Shown here: one piece after another, positions 1 through 6,663 of the stretch
Layout: the number at the start of each line of letters is the position of its first letter
Numbering within the stretch: the stretch's first letter is position 1
Origin: Nephromyces sp. MM_2019
Taxonomy: Eukaryota; Apicomplexa; Aconoidasida; Nephromycida
Reading direction: 5' to 3'
DNA length: 12,415 bases
Assembly (NCBI GenBank): GCA_015657535.1
Contig: JADHZB010000984.1
Span: 1,192 to 13,606, forward strand
Program-made: the position numbers and the translations under genes
The notes under the pieces: model-generated
Database searches by the model: none
Told to the model about the DNA's origin: nothing
Seen by the model: the letters and a program-made list of their open reading frames with translations, nothing else

Positions 1-105
1 CCCTTGTGTGTGTGGATGATGATCCCTTGTGTGTGTGGATGATGATCCCTTGTGTGTGTGGATGATGATCCCTTGTGTGTGTGGATGATGATCCCTTGTG
101 TGTGT
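1..105. repeat. 23-bp minisatellite, four full copies plus a partial, in a CCT4 intron
   Basis: A 23-bp unit beginning CCCTTGTGTGTGTGG and ending GATGATGAT is repeated perfectly at 1-23, 24-46, 47-69 and 70-92. A 13-base partial copy follows at 93-105. The array runs to within 17 bases of the first visible exon, so it fills the end of an intron of the CCT4 gene. The unit is not a multiple of three, as expected outside coding sequence. The array touches the window edge, so its true copy number is unknown. Confidence 0.95.
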
Positions 106-121
106 TACGTTCAATTCTCAG

Positions 122-2693
122 GTTGCAGATGAAGATGTAGGGGTTGGAGGGCGTATAGTACGTATTACTGGAATTTCTGACCGTGCTGCAGTGTCTATTC
201 TCATTAGAGGCTCAAATCAATCGGTAAGAGCAACGCGTGCACACACACAAACACGGAGGCATCCGTGGACTGGTACGAAGGCATACAAGCAAACACACAC
301 ACACAAGCATACACACACTCTCACGCATACTACTGAATAAGCTGGCTTCTACTGCTCCTTATAAGGCACACACATAGAAACGTTCAAATCTTACTTCTTC
401 GCTGATTGCAGGTTCTTGAAGAGTCAGAGAGGTCTATGCATGATGCCTTGTGTGTTATTCGCAGCCTTGTTAGGATGCGGTACGCTATGAATTGAAGTGA
501 TTTTTTATCTGTGTGTGTAGGATTTGGGCGTTATGTTTATGGGATGTGTGCTGTCGTGGTGGTCGTGCTGGTTGTGGTATGTGTTTTGTAGGTGTATTTA
601 CACCCTTGAACTGCAGTTTTCTTCATGTGTATGTCTATGCATTGTGTGCATTACTCCGTGCCGTTTTTTTGCTTCAAGCATCTGTTTCGTTGCACTATAT
701 GTTGTACTATAACAACTTGAGTGTGTGTGTCTGGTGTGTGTATGCGTACATCTGTGTGTGTAATTCGGGCTACCAAAGTCATTTTCTCAAAGTCGCCATG
801 AGTATACATCAAACTTAGTTTGCCTTGCACGCCAACTTATATATTTTGGTGCATTCCTGCGCTATCAGTATTTCTGTGTATTGCTTCGCTTTGGGTGTGT
901 GTGCGTATTGCTTCCGCATGAGTGTACACACACTGCATCACTTTCTGTGTGCACATTCCTTCACTTTGAGGGTCTTTATATCATAGCCCCTGGTGTGTGT
1001 GTGTCCAAATTCCTTCACCATAAGTGTACGTACACTACAACACCTCGTGTGCGTGTGCACCTACCTTCCCCATGAGTGTACATACGCTCTATGTATTCTT
1101 CCTATAGATCTTGGCTACCTGGAGGAGGTGCTCCAGAGATGGAAATTTCACAGAAGCTTCACGAATGGTTAGTCCTTTGACTGAGTGAAGCTACTGCATG
1201 ATGTTGTGTGTGTGTTTGTGTGTATTTATACGTCAGGCGACACAATAAGCTTGGTTTGTTTACATGTGAGTGTGTGCGTTGTGCTCATCTGCATTATATG
1301 TGGGGTGTACATACACTGCTCATACATTGTCTCTTGGGATTATGGACCCCCCACGTGTGTGTGTGACTTTCTTCTTCACCGCTTTTGTTGTGTGTGTGCA
1401 GGGCGCGTACCCTTTCAGGTGTTTCACAGGTGTGTGTGAAGGCTTATGCCGAGGCTATTGAGATGATTCCTTACACATTAGCAGAAAATGCTGGGCTTAA
1501 TCCACTAGAGATCGTTACAGACTTGAGGAACAAGCATGCAAAGGGTGAAGGGTATGCCGGCATCAATGTTCGCCAGGTGTGTGTGTGTGATTGAGGAGGA
1601 ATATTTTGTACTTGTATCTACGTGTGTATTGGTGTTTCGTGTGCCTAGTGTGTTTTTTTTTTGAGTTCATAGTGTATGTGTGTGTGTATTTGTGTAAATG
1701 GTTTGCGTGTGTGTTTATGTCGATTATTTACCTGTTTGAGTTCTTAATTGGTGTGTGTGTGTGCTTTACTCTGGTGTGTGTGTGTGTGCTTGTGTGTCTA
1801 TAGCTTGTGCGTGCTTGTGACGATGCCCCTACAGCCGCCCATAGGAGGCCTCAAACTAGCCCTTTCGGCTTCCAGCCAAAGCTGTTACACACAACTTCAA
1901 CTCACACCCCGAACACACAAAATTTCACCTCACACACCCCACGCACAAACTCACTCCCCTTGTTTTGCAGGGCATAGTAACTGATATGTTGAAGGAGAAT
2001 GTAGTGCAGCCACTGCTGGTTACACAATCAGCCGTCAAGCTAGCTACTGAGACTGTGATGATGCTCTTGAAAATTGATGACTTGGTGAGTGTACGTACAC
2101 CGTTTAACCTACTCTTATACACACGTATATACGTCTACTTGAGGGTCTGCAATATCATTCACACACTAGAATCTCATTGTTGAAGCATCGCTGCTCTTAC
2201 CGAGGTTAAACAGTGTGTGTGCGAGCATACACACATGCTTTTGCATCCATTCAACGCCTTCTCCCATGTACTGTTTAACTGTTGATATCCCCGCAGGGGA
2301 AGCTATCACTTCTTCGCTGTATGTACCCCTCGCGCACACATCTTCACTCGTTTTCGCTGTATGTACAATTCACACACACAGTCACTGCTCGCTCCTACCA
2401 CAATCGGCGCACACGATTACTCGTCCCCTCTCTACCCATGCTCCACATATCATCGATCCTCTCTCTTCCCTTACTCCCCACACCACTTCCCTCTCTACCC
2501 TCACTCCGCACGCACGATCACTCTTCCGCTCTCTACCTATACTCCACAGACGCACCATCCCCCCCCCTCTCCCTCCCCACTCTCTACACACACCCTTACC
2601 AGGAGCATGTGTTGTGTTCATAACTTCACTCTTTGAGGCCCCTAAAGACCGTCTTTCTCCCCCCTTTATTCTCCCTAGGTCCACTGCCGATGA
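122..2693 (+). CDS. CCT4: CCT4 / TCP-1 delta subunit of the cytosolic chaperonin CCT (TRiC), 3' part, six exons
   Basis: CCT4 is one of eight paralogous subunits of the double-ring ATP-dependent chaperonin that folds actin, tubulin and other cytosolic proteins. Six exons join in phase: 122-223, 412-479, 1108-1167, 1402-1576, 1971-2084 and 2679-2693, giving about 177 residues and a TGA stop. Visible landmarks in order are [72 protein letters not shown] and KIDDLVHCR-stop. They match the C-terminal third of CCT4 almost without gaps, covering the end of the apical domain, the intermediate segment and the equatorial domain with the GGGAPE and NAGLNP motifs. All introns are GT-AG (188, 628, 234, 394 and 594 bp) and most are TG-rich on the sense strand. 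The N-terminal two thirds lie left of the window. The family call is very secure; delta is preferred over other subunits because of RGSN, the NAGLNP context and the KIDD...R end. Confidence 0.95.
224..411 (+). other. CCT4 intron with CA tracts
   Basis: Donor GTAAGA at 224 and acceptor GATTGCAG ending at 411 flank 188 bases. The middle is CA-rich (about 238-330), opposite in polarity to the TG tracts of the other CCT4 introns. No other feature is visible. Confidence 0.85.
850..1090. repeat. Diverged tandem repeat of about 52 bp inside a CCT4 intron
   Basis: Within the 628-bp intron 480-1107, units beginning CTTCAC/CTTCCC recur at about 911, 958, 1013 and 1065, with a weaker one at 884. Most continue as CATGAGTGTACATAC or a close variant, then a TG tract. 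Spacing is 47-55 bases. The copies are clearly related but diverged. The rest of the intron (480-850) is TG-rich with no other feature seen. Confidence 0.7.
1023..1036. repeat. 14-bp perfect palindrome, member of a dispersed GTGTAC-RTACAC family
   Basis: AGTGTACGTACACT equals its own reverse complement. Close relatives (GTGTACRTACAC or its complement) occur at 1305-1316, 2089-2100, 4380-4391 and 7998-8009, with looser ones near 921, 1075, 2320, 2357 and 6867. They sit where TG runs switch to CA runs. Confidence 0.8.
1577..1970 (+). other. CCT4 intron, TG-rich then CA-rich
   Basis: The donor is the first GT of a (GT)n tract at 1577 and the acceptor is CTTGTTTTGCAG ending at 1970. The first half (1577-1805) is dominated by TGTGTG runs and the second half (1885-1955) by CACACA runs. 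No coding segment is supported. Confidence 0.85.
2330..2678. repeat. Pyrimidine-rich tract with a diverged repeat of about 100 bp, in the last CCT4 intron
   Basis: The 3' half of the last CCT4 intron is almost entirely C, T and CA on the plus strand. A segment starting GCGCACACGAT at 2408 and running through CTCTCTACCCATGCTCCACA recurs about 100 bases later from 2508 as a diverged copy (CGCACGCACGAT, then CTCTCTACCTATACTCCACA). A shorter repeat, TTCGCTGTATGTAC, occurs at about 2313 and 2352. The long open frames crossing this tract reflect its low complexity. Confidence 0.65.
2679..2693 (+). CDS. CCT4: CCT4 terminal exon, four codons plus stop
   Basis: After the exon ending in KIDDL at 2084, the pyrimidine-rich acceptor at about 2652-2678 (ending CTCCCTAG) opens an exon reading VHCR followed by TGA. 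The joined end KIDDLVHCR matches the length and final arginine of the usual CCT4 tail (KIDDVVNTR in human). If the GTGAGT at 2085 were not used as a donor, the frame would read KIDDLVSVR and then 28 more residues to a stop at 2181-2183. Splicing is preferred because the tail length and terminal residue fit the family and both splice sites are good. Confidence 0.75.
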   Translation, partial: VHCR

Positions 2694-3400
2694 GACGTGT
2701 GCTAAGCCACCGCTCATCGTCTTAGCCTTACCGGCAGTTGTGTGTGCGAAACTTCAGGCTGCAGCTATTGGAGGCTTAAGCAGCGGTTCAAGCTGAAGCT
2801 GTGATATGCTCGCTTGCTGGGCTGAATCTCGTTGACGAATGGCATCTTTATTGATCAGCGGCTATTAGGTGTTTATCAAGCTCAAAGCGCTTGTGTGTGT
2901 ATGTGTGCGGTTTTAATGCCTACCTTCTTCGCTCCTTGCTTCTTCATCAGCTGCTTTCACTTTAATGTCTTCTTCAATCTTTCTCTTCTTCATCTCTGTT
3001 TTCCTCTATCTTCATAGTCGTTTTGTGTGTTGAATGCGATAAACATGAAGATGAGGATGGAAGGAGAAGAACTGTGTTTCTCAATGCTTGAAACATTAAA
3101 AGGACAGTGAGTAGTGGTTTGGGGGGTGGGCTGGGGTGTGTGTTAGTCGGTGGGTTGGTAGGCATATGATTGTGTGTGTGTGTTGTGGGTAGATGCGAAT
3201 GCGTTTGTGCACGTGTTACTTCGCATTATTTAGTTCATCTTTTTGCAGGCTTCATACTATAGACGCTCTTGACTGATAGCTGTAGTGTGTTAGATTAAGC
3301 AGATATCCTTCATTAGGGCTTAGATAGGGTTAGAAGTTATAGTATAAGAAAGATGCGCTGTTTATGTTCCTAAAGGCGAAGCTCTGGCCTGCAACTCACA
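2694..3400. other. CCT4 3' flank and intergenic DNA
   Basis: The first part (2694-2870) is probably CCT4 3' untranslated sequence, with no clear poly(A) signal picked out. A T/C-rich stretch at 2920-3017 ends in a good splice-acceptor-like sequence, and an open, donor-bounded segment follows at 3018-3106 (entered separately). A G/TG-rich stretch runs from about 3107 to 3200. No recognised gene. Confidence 0.5.
3018..3106 (+). other. Candidate unassigned exon
   Basis: A strong polypyrimidine tract ending CTATCTTCATAG precedes 3018, and a consensus donor GTGAGT begins at 3107. The frame starting at 3018 is open throughout, containing INMKMRMEGEELCFSMLETL. It ends in phase 2. No family was recognised. 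Purine-rich sequence easily looks coding, so this is only a candidate. Confidence 0.25.
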
Positions 3401-3580
3401 CACGCACCAACCCCCCCTCATATGCACCAAACTCCAGCTGAAACACAGCCACCACCCCTAATCTTGCACACAGAGAACCCCAACTGAAAGCCACACACCA
3501 ACTCCCAACTGACATACACACCAGCACGCAGCTGACGCACACACCAACTCCCAGTTCACTCACACACACCAACCCCTTCC
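3400..3580. repeat. Diverged minisatellite, 23-bp unit, CA-rich
   Basis: Units of the form CAACTCCCAACTGACACACAC recur at about 3499, 3522 and 3545, 23 bases apart. Looser copies lie upstream, for example ACTCCAGCTGAAACACA near 3431 and CCCCAACTGAAAGC near 3478. The unit is unrelated in sequence to the 23-bp array at the left edge. Confidence 0.65.
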
Positions 3581-3619
3581 GGACGCATCTTAAAGCATCC
3601 TCTAGCTTCCTCTGTTTAG

Positions 3620-3799
3620 GATGTATGAGAGATGAAAATCTCGTTTCTTTGAGGATATCTCACTGCAGTTTGTGGGCTAATCAGCCAAAAAAAGGTGAAA
3701 ATAGCGGAATCTCCTGGTTTTTACGTTTTTGAGGTAAAAGATGAAGAAGATGAGGAGGAAGATGAAGATGCTTCCATTTACATTTCCAAACGCACGTAG
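3620..3799 (+). other. Coding-like segments, acidic stretch, unassigned
   Basis: After an acceptor-like CTTCCTCTGTTTAG (ending 3619), one frame is open with MRDENLVSLRISHCSLWANQ, and a possible donor G|GTGAAA lies at 3695. From 3734 a second frame reads KDEEDEEEDEDASIYISKR and ends at TAG 3797-3799. The phases do not chain cleanly with the candidate at 3018-3106. The acidic run comes from a GAA/GAT/GAG purine tract and could be simple sequence. No function proposed. Confidence 0.2.
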
Positions 3800-3914
3800 A
3801 GATTTTAGCAGTCACTGCCAAGACTATCTTTTTACTGCAGGAACAACTTGCAGAAGCTCTCTACATTGAAAGCGTACACACAAGTTTTGTGTGTGGTTTT
3901 GCGTGCACCCACAT

Positions 3915-4015
3915 ACACCCGCCCTGTCTATGGCTTTCCACGCACACACACACCCACCCTGTATATGGCTTTCCACCCAGACACACCCTATATACGATTT
4001 TTCACACATCCGCAT
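3915..4015. repeat. Short tandem repeat, about 30-35 bp unit
   Basis: CCCTGTCTATGGCTTTCCAC at about 3922 recurs as CCCTGTATATGGCTTTCCAC at about 3957, and in degenerate form as CCCTATATACGATTTTTCAC at about 3986. The copies are separated by CA-rich spacers. Confidence 0.8.
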
Positions 4016-4119
4016 GCACACAGTAAGCCTGTAATCTGCTATTCCATATCCCAGAGATACTCCTTCCTGAAGATTCCAACTAGCAGCTCTCTCCCTCTTC
4101 ATCTATATCGTAAGCTCAC

Positions 4120-4185
4120 CCTCTCTCCAAGTCGCTTCCTCTTCTTCTTCGCTGCGATGCGACTTTTCTTGCTCTTACAATGCAT
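4120..4185 (-). other. Candidate basic exon on the minus strand
   Basis: On the minus strand CCATTCGCAG is followed immediately by ATG at 4185. The frame stays open for 22 codons to a GAGAGG|GTGAGC donor-like site at 4120, and the peptide contains KSKKSRIAAKKKRKRLGER. It resembles a basic nuclear-localisation stretch, but such a peptide can arise from purine-rich simple sequence. No partner exon was identified. Confidence 0.2.
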
Positions 4186-4229
4186 CTGCGAATGGAATCG
4201 AAGTTTAGAATATTAGGGAGCCTACAGTG

Positions 4230-4740
4230 TAGAGAGCAGGGTAGGGGGGGGTAACACACACGCACATACGCCAGAATCAGACACACGCACACCGCTGGGG
4301 GGGGTGTTTGTACACTGATATCAAGGATGGAATGGGTGAAATTTGCCGTCTTCCTGATACGTTGTGTTGTGAGAATGTAGTGTATGTACACCTTCAGTAT
4401 CATTGAGATAGAAATGAGGGGGAGGGAGGTAGCAGTGGTGAGGATGTGGTGTGTGTAACTAGTATTTCATGGAGGAGGGGCAGGTAGAACGAAGAAATTT
4501 GGTGGGGGTAGAGATTAGGAATGCGAAGGTGGGTGGCGGAGAGAGTGGGGAGGAGGGGGAGGGCGGGAGGTGGGAGATGGAAACTCTTGGTGGGGAGCAA
4601 ACAAGTAGTGAAGGGTGGGTGAAGAAAGTGGGGGTAGAGAGACTTTGGGGGGGGGGGAAAGAAGCGGTGAAGGGAGTGTGAATTTGGGAGGTGGAGAGAC
4701 CTGGGGGGCAGGAAAAGAGTGATGAACTCACGGGGGGGCA
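4230..4740. repeat. G-rich purine tract on the plus strand
   Basis: From about 4410 to 4735 the plus strand is dominated by G and A with many runs of three or more G, including ten consecutive G at 4649-4658. Smaller G runs occur at 4240-4310. The tract could adopt G-quadruplex or triplex structures. Open frames of 70-119 codons on both strands here follow from the biased composition. No gene is supported. Confidence 0.8.
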
Positions 4741-5200
4741 CGCAACTACTGGACAACATACCCCCTAAAGCGCGATGAAAACATTCACAAACACACAGTT
4801 AAGGATGCGGATGTGGGGGGTTGCGCACAATCATACACAGCGTGAAAAGTAGTGGCAATGACATCATTAAAGATAGAACACGCAGAAGATGAGAAAGTCT
4901 GCTCAGAAGATGCCTGTAGAAAGCAAAGTGGGGAAAGCTAGAAGAAGGAAAAGTATAAAATATCCTCCCCAAATTAAGAAAGACACTAGCGATGAATAAA
5001 CTCCAGCTGTTAGCATAGAAGCATACATCCAAATACACATACACACATCCACACCCACCCTCACGTTTACCCCCCCATATACACCCACCTTCACATATCC
5101 ATACTAATACAGAAACCCCCACACACCCCCCACACACTCCCCTAAAATATCACCTGTTCAAAGGAAAAACACCCCCCTACAGCAGATCCTTTAAACAAGT
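4741..5200. other. Intergenic, CA- and C-rich toward the right
   Basis: No recognised gene. The segment 5030-5135 is a dense run of CACACC/CACCCC motifs. The open frames on the minus strand here have the Gly/Val/Cys composition expected of TG-rich simple sequence. Confidence 0.6.
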
Positions 5201-5204
5201 GCTC

Positions 5205-5550
5205 GCCACCTTCACACCCTCCCCTCCTTCCTCTAATCTCAGAGAAATCAACAGAAACGACGGAATCTTGAAAGAAAGCAAATGAATCGCCATTTACACA
5301 CACTTCATTCTTTAAGCCAAAAGCATTCACACACAACCTCCTCGTCTCTTCTACATTATAGGCTGAAGACTTCTTCAGTGAATGTACACTAAAGAGGCTA
5401 TTATCTGCAAATGGAAGAAATTCCACCTTTTGATGAGGAAGAAGCAGAATAGGAGGCTCTCGCTCTTCTTCACATTTAAAGCGAAAATTCCACACACAAC
5501 TCCCTCCTCTAACTATACGCTGAAGAGGGTTGAAGATGAAGTGAAGAGGA
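5205..5550. repeat. Dispersed direct repeat, three diverged copies
   Basis: A module consisting of a CA tract, a CTCCTC-type pyrimidine tract, a TCTAA-TAT(T)A core and GCTGAAGA occurs at about 5326-5380 (ACACACAACCTCCTCGTCTC, then TACATTATAGGCTGAAGA). It recurs at about 5490-5530 (ACACACAACTCCCTCCTCT, then AACTATACGCTGAAGA). A weaker copy lies at about 5208-5250. The central copy looks like a 3' splice site (ends ATTATAG) with an open frame after it (AEDFFSECTLKRLLSANG). The copy near 5500 precedes an open frame with EDEVKRKWLKLKKALRTH and a stop at 5598-5600. Confidence 0.5.
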
Positions 5551-5609
5551 AGTGGTTGAAGTTGAAGAAAGCGCTTCGCACACATTCTGATGATTCTTGA
5601 AAGAAGCCG

Positions 5610-5930
5610 TAAAAGAATGTGTGTGCATATTATGAATAGCCTGGAAAATACTAGGGGGTGGGTGAGGGGTATGGGGGGGGTGAGGTTTGTGTGTAGGGGT
5701 AGAACTGCGTGCGTGGTGAGTGTGCGTGTGTGACGTGTGTGAAATGGGGGTTGTTTTCTTGTGTGTGCATCCCCGAGTTGCTTGCTTTTGTGGGGTGTGT
5801 GTCGACGCAGTATGACTGGGGCATACATTAATTGGATAGTTGCACACGCACACATACACACAAACACTCCAAATCAACTTTGTGTGTGTGTTCCATTTTT
5901 GACTCCTGGCGTATCCCATATTCCTACTGT
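5610..5930. other. Intergenic simple sequence
   Basis: The plus strand is G- and TG-rich from 5650 to 5760, CA-rich near 5845-5865, then TG again. Long open frames on the minus strand cross it but consist mainly of His, Thr and Pro from CACACA tracts. No gene is supported. Confidence 0.6.
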
Positions 5931-5934
5931 AGCT

Positions 5935-6663
5935 TCAGCTAGCAGGGAAATCCAGTGTGTGTTCCAGCACTCTGACATGCAGCAAGAAGCACCTCTGCTC
6001 AGTATTTGTAGGCTGTGTGTTGCGATAGGCTATTGTGGTTCTTCCCACACACACCGAACACACGAGCATCAAATCATAGTGTGAAGCCTTGATATACTGC
6101 AAGCCAAAGTATCGGCGAGAAACTAGCTTTCTATGCCTGTATATCGAATGTCCATACACAGCCTGAAAGATTGTGTGTATGCTCAGCAAGGGAGTTGGTT
6201 CTACATGCTTGTTCGAGGTTCATGTACGTGAGTGTATATATTGAAATGAGAGGGTGTATGTTAGCACCTCTAGCGTGTTTTTGAAGAACGTGTGTGTTAG
6301 CACCTCTAATTTGGATGCATATAGAGTCTGGGCGATGGAATATCTACTTCCCTCTTGGCAACACACGTAAAGCTTTCTCAGATGCATACACGCTCCAGTA
6401 ATAACGACGAGGGCTTCGCACACACACTCCTCAGTATTCTAATCAACACACAAATACAGAGATGTCTGCATGTAAGTTGGTTTAACTAGAAGCAATCATA
6501 AGCTAGATAGAAGCTCCAGAGGTACTCACACAACCCCCCCACACACACTCCTAATATTAAGAGAAGCTTCGAAGAAGAGCATCCTACACTCTCCTTGGAG
6601 ATGGTCTTCACTGGCGCCTTTATGCAGCGGTTGAGATATTATGGGAGAGTGATTAGCTAAACG
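5935..6663 (-). CDS. Candidate unknown minus-strand gene, four phase-compatible exons
   Basis: Four minus-strand segments can be joined with GT-AG introns in consistent phase: 6663-6549, 6413-6304, 6162-6055 and 6012-5935, ending in TGA at 5935-5937. Acceptors are CACACACAG, TGTGCGAAG, CAATCTTTCAG and CACACAG; donors are A|GTGTGT, GAG|GTGCTA and TCG|GTGTGT. The predicted peptide, about 136 residues, includes HLQGECRMLFFEASLN, CQEGSRYSIAQTLYASKLE, VYGHSIYRHRKLVSRRYFGL and LLHVRVLEHTLDFPAS. It is not simple-sequence-like, but no domain was recognised and the start was not found. The first exon overlaps a competing plus-strand candidate (6562-8170), so at most one model is likely right there. 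The third and fourth exons share a frame that is open even without splicing. Confidence 0.3.

Noticed and set aside
1..105. CRISPR-like array
   Set aside because: The 23-bp units are directly adjacent with no unique spacers and lie in a eukaryotic intron.
2215..2796. 193-codon open frame on the plus strand
   Set aside because: It spans the CT-rich last CCT4 intron, the 15-base terminal exon in another frame, and the 3' flank. Its Ser/Thr/Pro/Leu content comes from the pyrimidine tract.
2917..2998. Minus-strand peptide MKKRKIEEDIKVKAADEEA
   Set aside because: It arises from a GAAGAA-type purine tract that is the complement of the pyrimidine tract before the plus-strand acceptor at 3018. Its own upstream acceptor is purine-rich and weak.
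5142..5867. 241-codon open frame on the minus strand
   Set aside because: Its first half is His/Thr/Pro from CACACA tracts and it runs across the repeated modules at 5205-5550. No domain is visible and plus-strand acceptor-like sites cut through it.
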